DNA of 64,000 bases from Tropicibacter oceani (lineage in GTDB: Bacteria > Pseudomonadota > Alphaproteobacteria > Rhodobacterales > Rhodobacteraceae): NCBI RefSeq assembly GCF_029958925.1, contig NZ_CP124616.1, forward strand, positions 3,720,001-3,784,000, in the 5' to 3' direction. A program made the translations under genes and the position numbers. The notes beneath the pieces are model-generated. The model worked only from the letters and a program-made list of their open reading frames with translations, was not told where the DNA came from and ran no database searches. This document shows, piece after piece, positions 43,861-52,823 of the stretch (position 1 is its first letter; every line of letters begins with the position of its first letter).

Positions 43861-44005
43861 TCCTTTGCGGATTCAAGGGTTTTCTGCGATGCGACATAAA
43901 GAGATTTACAGAATACATTAGTATATTGTTCATTCATTGACAAAATAATTGTTATCTAAAAGAGGCTTGTTGCCTAACTTTACGTCTCTGGGTGATAATG
44001 ACTTT

Positions 44006-44019
44006 GCACAAACTTGTGC
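44006..44019. promoter_or_regulatory. Palindrome upstream of the importer operon
   Basis: GCACAA-AC-TTGTGC, a perfect two-sided repeat 53 bp before the binding-protein start, preceded by TT to give TTTGCACAAA. RamB-type regulators bind motifs with TTTGC elements, so it could be the ScfR-like protein's site. An AT-rich stretch with TTGACA (43,937-43,942) lies between it and the regulator gene. Confidence 0.45.
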
Positions 44020-44072
44020 GCGAACCCGAGTTGAGGAGCTCGGCTTTGCATTTCACACATTGGGAGGATTAC

Positions 44073-45464
44073 ATGTCCAAAACCAACCTGACACGTCGTG
44101 GCGTGCTCAAGTCCGGCGCTGTCGCCGGTGCGGGCGTCGCACTGCCGACGATCTTCACCGGCTCGTCGGTGTCCGCCTTTACCAACGACCCGACCGGTGA
44201 CACCGTCACCCTTGGCTTCAACGTGCCCCAGACCGGCCCCTATGCTGACGAAGGCGCCGACGAACTGCGCGCCTACGAGCTGGCTGTCGAGCACCTGAAC
44301 GGCGGCGGCGACGGCGGCATGCTGAACACCTTCTCCTCGAAGGTTCTGGACGGCACCGGCATCCTCGGGAAAAAGGTCGCCTATGTGACCGGCGACACGC
44401 AGACCAAGTCTGACGCTGCCCGCGCATCGGCCAAGTCGATGATCGAAAAAGACGGCGCGGTGATGATCACCGGCGGTTCGTCCTCGGGCGTGGCGGTTGC
44501 CGTGCAGGGTCTGTGCCAGGAAGCTGGCGTGATCTTCATGGCGGGTCTGACCCACTCGAACGACACCACCGGCAAGGACAAGAAGGCGAACGGTTTCCGT
44601 CACTTCTTCAACGGTTACATGTCCGCGGCCGCGCTGGCGCCGGTTCTCAAGAACCTGTACGGCGATGACCGCAAGGCCTATCACCTGACCGCCGACTACA
44701 CCTGGGGCTGGACGCAGCAGGAATCGATCGCAGCCGCGACCGAAGCCATGGGCTGGGAAACCGTCAACAACGTGCTGACCCCGCTGGCCGCGACGGACTT
44801 CTCATCCTACATCGCGCCGGTCCTGAACTCGGGCGCCGATGTTCTGGTTCTGAACCACTACGGCGGAAACATGGTCAACTCGCTGACCAACGCCGTTCAG
44901 TTCGGCCTTCGCAACAAGGAAGTCAACGGCAAGAACTTCGAGATCGTCGTTCCGCTGTTCTCGCGCCTGATGGCACGTGGTGCCGGCGAAAACATCAAGG
45001 GCATCGTTGGGTCCACCAACTGGCATTGGTCGCTGCAGGACGAAGGCTCCAAGGCATTCGTCAAGTCGTTCGGCACCAAGTACGGCTTCCCGCCGAGCCA
45101 GGCCGCGCACACCTGCTATGTTCAGACCCTGCTGTATGCAGACGCTGTTCAGCGTGCCGGTTCGTTCAACCCCTGCGCGGTTGTCGAGGCCCTCGAAGGC
45201 GGCGACAGCAGCCTGCCGGGCATCTCGTCGCCGGCCAACAAGGGTTACCTGTTCGACGGTCTGGGCAACGGCCAGACGCTGTATCGTTCGGCTGACCACC
45301 AGTGCTTCAAGGACGTGCTGGTCGTGAAGGGCAAAGAGAACCCCACCTCCGAGTTCGACCTTCTGGAAGTCGTCGAAGTCACCCCGGCCGCTCAGGTCTG
45401 GTACGAGCCCGATCACCCGATGTTTGCGGGCGGTCAGCTGGGTTCCTGCAACCCGGGCGCATAA
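44073..45464 (+). CDS. Urea/branched-chain amino acid class ABC substrate-binding protein
   Basis: A 463-residue periplasmic binding protein with a twin-arginine signal (TRRGVLKSGAVAGAG) cleaved near SAFT. The mature part follows the Peripla_BP_6 pattern: VTLGFNVPQTGPYADEG, a Walker-like MITGGSSSGVAVAVQ, YHLTADYTWGW and NHYGGNMVNS. A GGGAGG ribosome site is strong. The substrate is not known. Placement with acetyl-CoA synthetase and a ScfR-like regulator points to a small carboxylate rather than an amino acid. A terminator-like hairpin follows, as after many binding-protein genes. Confidence 0.85.
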   Translation: MSKTNLTRRGVLKSGAVAGAGVALPTIFTGSSVSAFTNDPTGDTVTLGFNVPQTGPYADEGADELRAYELAVEHLNGGGDGGMLNTFSSKVLDGTGILGKKVAYVTGDTQTKSDAARASAKSMIEKDGAVMITGGSSSGVAVAVQGLCQEAGVIFMAGLTHSNDTTGKDKKANGFRHFFNGYMSAAALAPVLKNLYGDDRKAYHLTADYTWGWTQQESIAAATEAMGWETVNNVLTPLAATDFSSYIAPVLNSGADVLVLNHYGGNMVNSLTNAVQFGLRNKEVNGKNFEIVVPLFSRLMARGAGENIKGIVGSTNWHWSLQDEGSKAFVKSFGTKYGFPPSQAAHTCYVQTLLYADAVQRAGSFNPCAVVEALEGGDSSLPGISSPANKGYLFDGLGNGQTLYRSADHQCFKDVLVVKGKENPTSEFDLLEVVEVTPAAQVWYEPDHPMFAGGQLGSCNPGA

Positions 45465-45471
45465 TGGCCCT

Positions 45472-45506
45472 GGGGCGCGTGCAAACCACGCGCCCCAACG
45501 CCTTTT
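45472..45506 (+). terminator. Strong hairpin with T-run after the binding-protein gene
   Basis: GGGGCGCGTG and CACGCGCCCC make a ten-pair perfect stem with loop CAAAC, followed by five T. It lies seven bases after the binding-protein stop and 120 bp before the permease start. It should stop most transcripts, leaving partial read-through to the membrane genes. Confidence 0.82.
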
Positions 45507-45626
45507 TCAGCGGAATGTCCAAGTGATTTCCGCAGGTTACAAACCGAAGAAACTGGCAATTCAATCGCTCGTCCCCTGGCTGATACCCGGGGGGCGCTCT
45601 ACTCACTCAACCCGATGGTGGGGTCC

Positions 45627-46637
45627 ATGGACGCAATCCTCCTGCAAATTCTAAACGGGCTCGACAAGGGCTCGGCCTATGCGCTTATCGCGCTTGGGCT
45701 TACACTGATCTTCGGCACGCTGGGCGTGGTGAACTTTGCCCATGGCGCGATCTTCATGATCGGCGCCTTCTGCTCGGTTACGCTGCAACGGCTATTCAAC
45801 CTGTCGTACGAAGTCATCGACGAAACCCAGAAGGACTTTCTTGGCAACCCGCTCAAGGTAAAGACCCCCTATGTCGAAAGCTGGTTCGGCCCCGAAATGG
45901 GCGCGACCATCATCGACTGGTCGGTGCCTCTGGCCATCTTGTTCGCGATCCCGGTCATGCTGGTGATCGGCTATGTCATGGAACGCGGCCTGATCAAGCA
46001 TTTCTACAAACGCCCCCATGCGGACCAGATCCTGGTGACCTTTGGCCTGGCCATCGTGCTGCAGGAAGTCATCAAGTATTTCTTTGGCGCGAACCCCATC
46101 CAGACCCCCGCCCCCGAAGCGCTTTCGGGCGTGGCGCAGCTGGCCGAGGGGATCGTCTATCCGGTCTGGCGCATCGTCTATTTCTGCTTTGCCGTTGTCA
46201 TCATCGGCGCGGTCTTTGCCTTTTTGCAGTTCACCACCTTCGGGATGGTGGTGCGCGCGGGCATGGCCGACCGTGAAACCGTTGGCCTGCTAGGCATCGA
46301 CATCGACAAGCGTTTCACCATCATGTTCGGCCTTGCCGCCGCGGTCGCGGGCCTTGCCGGGGTGATGTACGGACCAATCAACGCACCAAACTACCACATG
46401 GGCATGGACTTTCTTGTGCTGTCCTTCGTCGTGGTCGTCGTGGGCGGCATGGGCAGCCTGCCTGGCGCCGTTCTGGCCGGCTTTGTCCTGGGAATCCTGG
46501 AAAGCTTTGCATCGACCACCTGGGCCACCACCACCCTGCCCGGCATCAACCAGATCATCATCTACCTTGTCGCCATTATCATCCTTCTGACCCGTCCGCG
46601 CGGTCTGATGGGTCGCAAAGGCGTGATGGAGGACTAA
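45627..46637 (+). CDS. ABC importer permease, LivH class
   Basis: A 336-residue BPD_transp_2 permease with about eight to nine helices: [21 protein letters not shown] at the start region, [16 protein letters not shown] (about 35-50), [19 protein letters not shown] and [22 protein letters not shown] periplasmic insert near 70-95 is longer than in LivH. ATG at 45,627 has GGTGGGG upstream. Followed four bases later by the second permease. Confidence 0.88.
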   Translation: MDAILLQILNGLDKGSAYALIALGLTLIFGTLGVVNFAHGAIFMIGAFCSVTLQRLFNLSYEVIDETQKDFLGNPLKVKTPYVESWFGPEMGATIIDWSVPLAILFAIPVMLVIGYVMERGLIKHFYKRPHADQILVTFGLAIVLQEVIKYFFGANPIQTPAPEALSGVAQLAEGIVYPVWRIVYFCFAVVIIGAVFAFLQFTTFGMVVRAGMADRETVGLLGIDIDKRFTIMFGLAAAVAGLAGVMYGPINAPNYHMGMDFLVLSFVVVVVGGMGSLPGAVLAGFVLGILESFASTTWATTTLPGINQIIIYLVAIIILLTRPRGLMGRKGVMED

Positions 46638-46641
46638 GCCC

Positions 46642-47844
46642 ATGTTCGGACTCGAAAAAAACGACAGCAAACTGCTGCTCATCGTCGCGGTGCTCGTACT
46701 GCTGGCACCCTTCATCCTGAACCCCTTCCCCGAAGGCTCCGGCCTTGCGCAGTTCAACGCCGGTTACCCGGACCTGATGCAGCGTTTCGTGATCTTCGGG
46801 ATCTTCGCCATCGGCTTCAACATCATGTTCGGCCTGACCGGTTACCTGTCCTTCGGGCACGCGGCCTTTCTGGGTGTGGGCTCCTACTCGGCGGTCTGGA
46901 TGTTCAAACTGCTCAGCATGAACATCCTGCCGGCGATCATCCTGTCGGTCATCATCGCGGGCCTGTTTGCCCTGTTGATCGGCTATGTGTCGCTGCGCCG
47001 GTCGGGGATCTACTTTTCGATCCTGACGCTGGCCTTTGCGCAGATGTCCTTTGCCCTGGCCTATTCGGTGCTGACACCGCTGACCAACGGCGAAACCGGC
47101 CTGCAACTGACGCTGGACGACCCGCGCGTCCTGGGCGTGTCGGCAACGGCGGACGGGTCGATCCCCGTGACCAACCTGTTCGGCCTTGAAATGCGCTCGA
47201 CCTTCCAGCTGAACCTGGGTGACTGGCTGTTCACCTTCTCGGCCGGCTACTATGTCTGCGCCGTGGTCATGCTGCTGGCCTTCTACCTGTCGGTGCGCAT
47301 CTTCCGGTCGCCCTTTGGCATGATGCTGCGCGCGATCAAATCGAACCAGCAGCGCCTGTACTACACCGGTCTGAACGCACGGCCCTACACCCTGGCGGCC
47401 TTTGTGATCTCTGGCATGTACGCTGGCCTGGCGGGTGGGCTGATGGCCTCGATGGACCCGCTGGCAGGCGCCGAGCGTATGCAGTGGACCGCATCGGGCG
47501 AAGTCGTCCTGATGACCATCCTTGGCGGTGCCGGCACCCTGATCGGCCCGGTCCTGGGCGCAGGCATGATCAAGTATTTCGAGAACATCTTCTCGAAAAT
47601 CAACGACAACGTCCTGCACGGCTGGTTCAGCTTCCTGCCCGATGGCATCGAGGATTTCCTTGTCACCATCGTGCACCCCTTTGTGGGCAAGGGCTGGCAC
47701 CTGACGCTTGGCATCATCTTCATGCTTGTCGTGATCTTCCTGCCCGGCGGCCTTGTCGAAGGCGGTCAGCGCATCGGCCGACTGTTCAAGCGCAAAAAGG
47801 CCGAGGACAACGACAAATCCACCAGCACTGAGCCTGCGGAATAA
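46642..47844 (+). CDS. ABC importer permease, LivM class
   Basis: A 400-residue permease with about ten helices: [20 protein letters not shown] (about 72-91), [20 protein letters not shown], and [19 protein letters not shown], the coupling loop. An insert near 150-190 is characteristic of the urea-type subclass. C-terminus is a lysine-rich cytoplasmic tail. Twelve bases to the first ATPase gene. Confidence 0.88.
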   Translation: MFGLEKNDSKLLLIVAVLVLLAPFILNPFPEGSGLAQFNAGYPDLMQRFVIFGIFAIGFNIMFGLTGYLSFGHAAFLGVGSYSAVWMFKLLSMNILPAIILSVIIAGLFALLIGYVSLRRSGIYFSILTLAFAQMSFALAYSVLTPLTNGETGLQLTLDDPRVLGVSATADGSIPVTNLFGLEMRSTFQLNLGDWLFTFSAGYYVCAVVMLLAFYLSVRIFRSPFGMMLRAIKSNQQRLYYTGLNARPYTLAAFVISGMYAGLAGGLMASMDPLAGAERMQWTASGEVVLMTILGGAGTLIGPVLGAGMIKYFENIFSKINDNVLHGWFSFLPDGIEDFLVTIVHPFVGKGWHLTLGIIFMLVVIFLPGGLVEGGQRIGRLFKRKKAEDNDKSTSTEPAE

Positions 47845-47856
47845 GGAGACGGACAG

Positions 47857-48612
47857 ATGGGAATTCTAGAAGTCAAAGACGTCAACAAACGCTTCGGCGG
47901 GTTGCAGGCCCTTGGAAACGTGAACCTTTCCGTCAAGGAAAACACGGTTCACGCGATCATCGGCCCCAACGGCGCAGGCAAGTCGACGCTTCTGAACTGC
48001 CTTGTCGGCAAGCTGATCCCCGATACCGGATCGGTCATGTTCGACGGTCAATCGGTGCTGGGCCGCAAGCCCTTCGAGATCAACCAGATGGGCATCAGCC
48101 GGGTTTTCCAGACCCCCGAGATTTTCGGAGACCTCACGGTCTTTGAAAACATGATGATACCGATCTTTGCCCGCCGCGACGGTTCCTTCCGTCTGCACGC
48201 CATCGAAAGCGTGCAGAACGAAAAGGAGCTGCGCGAAAAGGCCGAGAAGATGCTCGAAGACGTGAACATGCTGGACAAGCGCAACATGCACACGGCTTCG
48301 ATGTCGCGCGGCGACAAGCGGCGCCTGGAAATGGCCATGTGCCTGATCCAGGAACCCAAGCTGCTGCTGCTGGACGAACCCACCGCCGGCATGGCGCGCG
48401 CCGACACCAACAACACCATCGACCTTCTCAAGCAGATCAAGGCCGAGCGGGACATCACCATGGCGATCATCGAACACGATATGCACGTGGTGTTTTCGCT
48501 GGCCGACCGGATCACCGTTCTGGCGCAGGGCACCCCCCTGGTCGAGGACAGCCCCGAGAACATCAAGGGCCATCCCAAGGTCCGCGAAGCCTATCTTGGC
48601 GAAGCCCACTAA
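47857..48612 (+). CDS. ABC importer ATPase, LivG class
   Basis: A 251-residue ATPase: Walker A GPNGAGKST (about 36-44), signature-like MSRGDKRRLEMAM in place of LSGGxxR (about 149), Walker B LLLLDEPTAGMA, switch His in IEHDMHVV. The C-loop MSRGDKR is unusual; Ser and Gly are kept. A BCA_ABC_TP C-terminal tail is present. Twelve bases separate it from the partner ATPase. Confidence 0.9.
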   Translation: MGILEVKDVNKRFGGLQALGNVNLSVKENTVHAIIGPNGAGKSTLLNCLVGKLIPDTGSVMFDGQSVLGRKPFEINQMGISRVFQTPEIFGDLTVFENMMIPIFARRDGSFRLHAIESVQNEKELREKAEKMLEDVNMLDKRNMHTASMSRGDKRRLEMAMCLIQEPKLLLLDEPTAGMARADTNNTIDLLKQIKAERDITMAIIEHDMHVVFSLADRITVLAQGTPLVEDSPENIKGHPKVREAYLGEAH

Positions 48613-48624
48613 GGAGAGCTACAC

Positions 48625-49380
48625 ATGAACGTACGTCCGGATTTCTCCAAGAACGCCAATTTGGCCGAAACCGCCCCCGCCTTCCTGTCGGTCTGGGACA
48701 TGCACAGCTATTATGGCGAAAGCTATATCGTGCAGGGTATTTCCTTCAACGTCCACGAAGGCGAGATCCTTGCCCTGCTGGGCCGCAACGGCGCGGGCAA
48801 GACCACCACGCTGCGCTCGATCGCGCGCCTTGACAACCCGCAGGTGAACAAGGGCGAGATCTGGCTGGATCACAAGCCGCTGCACCTGATGAAGTCCTAC
48901 GAGGCGGCGACCGTCGGCCTGGGCCTTGTGCCCGAAGACCGCCGGATCATCCCTGGCTTGACCGTCGAGGAAAACCTCAAGCTGGCGCAGATCGCCCCGC
49001 CCATCGGCTGGTCGCTGGAACGCCTCTACGAGCTGTTCCCGCGTCTGGGCGAACGTCGCAACCAGGAGGGCGTGACCCTGTCGGGCGGCGAACAGCAGAT
49101 GCTGGCGATTGCCCGGGCGCTGGCGCGCGACATCAAGGTGCTGCTGCTGGACGAACCCTACGAAGGTCTGGCCCCGGTCATCGTCGACGAGATCGAAAAG
49201 ACCCTGCGCCACATCAAGGAACAGGGCATGACCACGATCATCGTCGAACAGAACGCCGTGCGCGCCCTGCAACTGGCCGACCGCGCCGTGATCCTGGACA
49301 CCGGTTCCATCGTCTTTGACGGCACTGCCGCCGAGGTGCTGGAAAACGAAGAACTGCGCGCGGAATATCTGGCTATTTAA
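48625..49380 (+). CDS. ABC importer ATPase, LivF class
   Basis: A 251-residue ATPase with Walker A GRNGAGKTT (about 53), GLVPEDRRIIPGLTVEENL, signature LSGGEQQML and Walker B VLLLDEPYEGLAP. The N-terminus is about 20 residues longer than standard LivF. It forms a heterodimer with the previous ATPase under the two permeases. A hairpin separates it from acs. Confidence 0.9.
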   Translation: MNVRPDFSKNANLAETAPAFLSVWDMHSYYGESYIVQGISFNVHEGEILALLGRNGAGKTTTLRSIARLDNPQVNKGEIWLDHKPLHLMKSYEAATVGLGLVPEDRRIIPGLTVEENLKLAQIAPPIGWSLERLYELFPRLGERRNQEGVTLSGGEQQMLAIARALARDIKVLLLDEPYEGLAPVIVDEIEKTLRHIKEQGMTTIIVEQNAVRALQLADRAVILDTGSIVFDGTAAEVLENEELRAEYLAI

Positions 49381-49419
49381 GCAAAAACCCGGCCCACCAC
49401 GACCAAAGTGGAGTTGATC

Positions 49420-49450
49420 TTGGGGGCCGGGAGCTATTCCCTGCCCCCAA
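49420..49450 (+). terminator. Long hairpin between the importer genes and acs
   Basis: TTGGGGGC pairs with GCCCCCAA, and inside it GGGA pairs with TCCC around a five-base loop. Only AATTCTT follows, so it terminates weakly. The acs ribosome site (GGAGG) starts nine bases later. It may attenuate or stabilise the acs message. Confidence 0.6.
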
Positions 49451-49471
49451 ATTCTTGTGGAGGAGCCACAC

Positions 49472-51418
49472 ATGACCACCACCTACCCCCCCAGCGCGTC
49501 GATTTCCGCGTCTGCGAATGTCGATGCGGCGCAGTATGACGCGATGTATGCGCAGTCGGTTGCGGACTCCGAAGGGTTCTGGGCCGAACAGGCGCAGCGG
49601 CTGGACTGGATGCACAAGCCGACCCAGATCAAGAACGTCGATTTCACCCTGGGCAATGTCACCATCGAATGGTTCAAGGACGGCAAACTGAACGTCGCCG
49701 CCAACTGTATCGACCGCCACCTGGAAACCCGCGGCGACCAGACCGCGATCATCTGGGAACCCGACAGCCCCGACACCCCCGCCAAACACATCAGCTACAA
49801 AGAGCTGCACAAGAACACCTGCCGCATGGCCAACGTGCTGGAAAGCCTGGGCGTTCGCAAAGGCGACCGGGTCATCATCTACCTGCCGATGATCCCCGAG
49901 GCCGCCTATGCCATGCTGGCCTGCGCGCGCATCGGCGCCATCCATTCCATCGTCTTCGCCGGCTTTTCGCCCGACGCCCTGGCCGCCCGGGTCAACGGCT
50001 GCGACGCCAAGGTGGTGATCACCGCCGACGAAGCCCCGCGCGGCGGCCGCAACACCCCGCTCAAGACCAATGCCGACAAGGCCCTGCTGCACTGCAAGGA
50101 CAGCGTCAAATGCCTGGTGGTCAAGCGCACCGGCGGCCAGACCACATGGACCCAGGGGCGCGATTTCGACTACAACGAAATGGCGCTGGAGGCCGACGAC
50201 TATTGCCGCCCCGTCGAAATGGACGCCGAGGACCCGCTGTTCATCCTGTACACCTCGGGCAGCACCGGCCAGCCCAAGGGCGTGGTACACACAACTGGTG
50301 GATATTTGCTTTACGCCAGCCTGACCCACGAGGTCGTCTTTGATTACAAAGAGGGCGACATCTATTGGTGCACCGCCGACGTGGGCTGGGTCACCGGGCA
50401 TTCCTATATTGTTTACGGGCCCTTGGCCAATGGCGCCACGACCGTGATGTTCGAAGGCGTGCCGACCTATCCCGACGCCAGCCGGTTCTGGCAGGTCTGC
50501 GAAAAGCACAAGGTGAACCAGTTCTACACCGCCCCCACCGCGATTCGCGCGCTGATGGGCCAGGGCAGCGATTTCGTTACCAAGTGCGACCTGAGCAGCC
50601 TGCGCATCCTTGGCACCGTCGGCGAGCCGATCAACCCCGAGGCCTGGAACTGGTACAACGACGTGGTCGGCGGCGGCCGCTGCCCGATCGTCGACACCTG
50701 GTGGCAGACCGAAACCGGCGGCCACCTGCTGACCCCGCTGCCGGGCGCCCATGCGACCAAGCCGGGCGCGGCGATGAAGCCGTTCTTTGGCGTTCAGCCG
50801 GTGGTTCTGGACCCGCAATCGGGCGAGGAAATCCACGCCAGCCCGACCGAGGGCGTGCTGTGCATCAAGGACAGCTGGCCGGGCCAGATGCGCACGGTCT
50901 GGGGTGATCACGAGCGGTTCGAAAAGACCTACTTCTCTGATTACAAAGGCTATTACTTCTCGGGCGATGGTTGCCGCCGCGATGCGGACGGCGATTACTG
51001 GATCACGGGCCGCGTCGATGACGTGATCAACGTGTCGGGCCACCGCATGGGCACCGCCGAGGTCGAATCGGCCCTGGTGGCGCATGAAAAGGTCGCCGAA
51101 GCGGCGGTCGTCGGCTACCCGCACGAGATCAAGGGCCAGGGCATTTACTGCTATGTCACCTTGATGAACGGGGTCGAGCCTTCGGACGATCTGCGCAAGG
51201 AGCTGCGGACCTGGGTGCGCACGGAAATCGGCCCGATCGCCTCGCCGGACCTGATCCAGTGGGCCCCCGGCCTGCCGAAAACCCGCTCGGGCAAGATCAT
51301 GCGCCGCATCCTGCGCAAGATCGCCGAAAACGACTACGGCGCCCTGGGCGACACCAGCACCCTGGCTGACCCCAGCGTCGTCGATGACCTCATCGAAAAC
51401 CGCATGAACCGGGGCTGA
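49472..51418 (+). CDS. acs: Acetyl-CoA synthetase
   Basis: A 648-residue AMP-forming acetate-CoA ligase. P-loop [11 protein letters not shown] (about 260-270), adenine motif WWQTETGG, hinge [17 protein letters not shown], and the acetylatable Lys608 in [11 protein letters not shown]. It makes acetyl-CoA from acetate, CoA and ATP in the cytoplasm. ATG at 49,472 has GGAGG eight bases upstream. It is the last gene downstream of the ABC importer, and is linked by position to a CrbS-like sensor and a ScfR-like regulator. A good terminator follows. Confidence 0.95.
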   Translation: MTTTYPPSASISASANVDAAQYDAMYAQSVADSEGFWAEQAQRLDWMHKPTQIKNVDFTLGNVTIEWFKDGKLNVAANCIDRHLETRGDQTAIIWEPDSPDTPAKHISYKELHKNTCRMANVLESLGVRKGDRVIIYLPMIPEAAYAMLACARIGAIHSIVFAGFSPDALAARVNGCDAKVVITADEAPRGGRNTPLKTNADKALLHCKDSVKCLVVKRTGGQTTWTQGRDFDYNEMALEADDYCRPVEMDAEDPLFILYTSGSTGQPKGVVHTTGGYLLYASLTHEVVFDYKEGDIYWCTADVGWVTGHSYIVYGPLANGATTVMFEGVPTYPDASRFWQVCEKHKVNQFYTAPTAIRALMGQGSDFVTKCDLSSLRILGTVGEPINPEAWNWYNDVVGGGRCPIVDTWWQTETGGHLLTPLPGAHATKPGAAMKPFFGVQPVVLDPQSGEEIHASPTEGVLCIKDSWPGQMRTVWGDHERFEKTYFSDYKGYYFSGDGCRRDADGDYWITGRVDDVINVSGHRMGTAEVESALVAHEKVAEAAVVGYPHEIKGQGIYCYVTLMNGVEPSDDLRKELRTWVRTEIGPIASPDLIQWAPGLPKTRSGKIMRRILRKIAENDYGALGDTSTLADPSVVDDLIENRMNRG

Positions 51419-51446
51419 TAGCCTGCGGCCATGCCGAAACGATCAA

Positions 51447-51476
51447 CAGCCGCCGGCACCCCCGGCGGCTGCTTTT
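51447..51476 (+). terminator. Terminator after acs
   Basis: CAGCCGCCGG pairs with CCGGCGGCTG (ten pairs, loop CACCC), followed by CTTTTC. It closes the acs transcript 29 bases after the stop. The gene at 51,484 converges on it, so it may serve both strands. Confidence 0.8.
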
Positions 51477-51483
51477 CATTCAT

Positions 51484-52047
51484 TCACAAAAGGTTGTCAA
51501 AGGCCGCCAGGTGATAGGACGACCCGGTCAGCAGGTTGTCATAGACCGTCGCCAGCGCCGTGCCTTCGACGGCTTCTGCTGCCTCGGCGATGTCTTCCAT
51601 GTCCTTTTCCTCGATGGCCTTGCCGACTTCGAGAGCGTCCTGCAGCGACTGCGATCCGGCGGCCAGCAGATCGTCATACATCTCTTGCAATTCGGGGTTC
51701 TCGAATTCTCCGGCCGGTTCGAAAACAAAGCTGTCCACCTCGATGCCCAGCGCCTCGGCCTGGGCGACCAGCGTGGCGAAATGGCGATCTTCGGACTGCG
51801 CGATCCTGTTGAAGACTTCCAGCCCGTAAAGCTCGTAGAAGGCTTCGTAGATGTCGCCGGCCAGCTTTTCCTCTTCGATCATGTAGACCAGTTCGGCCGC
51901 GGCCGCGTCGCTGATGGTGGCCGCACCCTGCGTGGCGTCGGCGCCTGATCCGTCGCCAGTATCTGCTGCGGTCTTGAGGGTGTCGTCCAGGGTGTCAAAG
52001 CCTGCCTTGCCTGTCTGCTTTGCGTTTTGAAACTTCGCTTTTTTCAT
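51484..52047 (-). CDS. DUF2202 ferritin-like protein
   Basis: A 187-residue protein whose C-terminal part matches DUF2202: MIEEEKLAGDIYEAFYELYG (about 56-75), RIAQSEDRHFATLVAQAEALG and DNLLTGSSYHLAAFDNLL. Glu and His pairs (EEEKLAGD, SEDRH) are ferritin-like di-metal ligands. The first 45 residues are disordered and rich in Ala, Thr and Gly. No clear signal peptide. Function unknown; possibly metal or oxidant handling. Confidence 0.8.
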   Translation of the reverse strand: MKKAKFQNAKQTGKAGFDTLDDTLKTAADTGDGSGADATQGAATISDAAAAELVYMIEEEKLAGDIYEAFYELYGLEVFNRIAQSEDRHFATLVAQAEALGIEVDSFVFEPAGEFENPELQEMYDDLLAAGSQSLQDALEVGKAIEEKDMEDIAEAAEAVEGTALATVYDNLLTGSSYHLAAFDNLL

Positions 52048-52319
52048 TGTTTAGCCTCATGCTTTCAAAAGGTTGGCGCGCCTCCAATTCATATTCCACG
52101 ATCAATATGTTTAAGATAAGGCAACCGCAAGAACGCGCGCCTCAGTGGGGCTGGATCCTGCCGATCTGCGGGCAAGTATTCGCCGACGGGCCGCGCGACG
52201 GTTTGCAGAGGGTTAACCACGGCACTCCAAACTCTCTTCAATTCGAGAGGTGCCGCTGCAATATTGCCTAACATGTGTTAATGTCCTTCGGGTGGGGGCC
52301 TTCCGGACGGAGCAGTCAA

Positions 52320-52823
52320 ATGCATCTTGCAGGCCCGACCTTATGGACCGCGCCCCTTGCCACGGGACATCCCCTTGGGCTGCCGGGCGTTCAGAAACCG
52401 ACCCCGCCACACCAGCGGGTGCAACCGCTAAGCCAGTCGCGCAATCCCGATGCGGCCATGTCGGACGGGCAGCCGCCGGCGCAGTTCTGGCGCGCTGCCA
52501 ATGGTGAACCGGACCCGAACAAACACCTGGCGCCGCCGTCGATCATGCAGATCAAGATCTCGCAGATGCTGGATGAGCAGGCCAGCGAGCAGGCCGAAGA
52601 CAGCCCGGAGGCTGAAGAGCCCGCCGATGCGGCCGCGCCCGATCAGGCGCGCGCTCCGTCCGACCCCGCGCCCGACGATCTGCCTGCGATCGGCAGCGCC
52701 GCGTCGGAAAAGGATCCCGAGCCGCAGTCCAGCCCGGAAGGCGACGCCCTGAAACCCGCAAGGGAGGGTTACGAGCAAGCCGCGAATTTCTCGCGAAGCG
52801 CGGTCTTGAGCACCTTGCCATAG
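52320..52823 (+). CDS. Acidic low-complexity protein, unknown
   Basis: A 167-residue protein. After a Pro-rich start, QFWRAANGEPDPNKHLAPPS and IMQIKISQMLDEQ (about 77-90) look conserved; the rest (about 91-150) is low-complexity Glu, Ala, Pro and Asp. The last 18 codons are antisense to the acyl-CoA synthetase gene, a 55-bp convergent overlap. ATG at 52,320 has GGAG seven bases upstream. No family assigned. Confidence 0.55.
   Translation: MHLAGPTLWTAPLATGHPLGLPGVQKPTPPHQRVQPLSQSRNPDAAMSDGQPPAQFWRAANGEPDPNKHLAPPSIMQIKISQMLDEQASEQAEDSPEAEEPADAAAPDQARAPSDPAPDDLPAIGSAASEKDPEPQSSPEGDALKPAREGYEQAANFSRSAVLSTLP

Noticed and set aside
45542-45606. Short region before the LivH-class permease as a possible small gene
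   Set aside because: Only short frames without a ribosome site; better explained as leader between the terminator and the permease.
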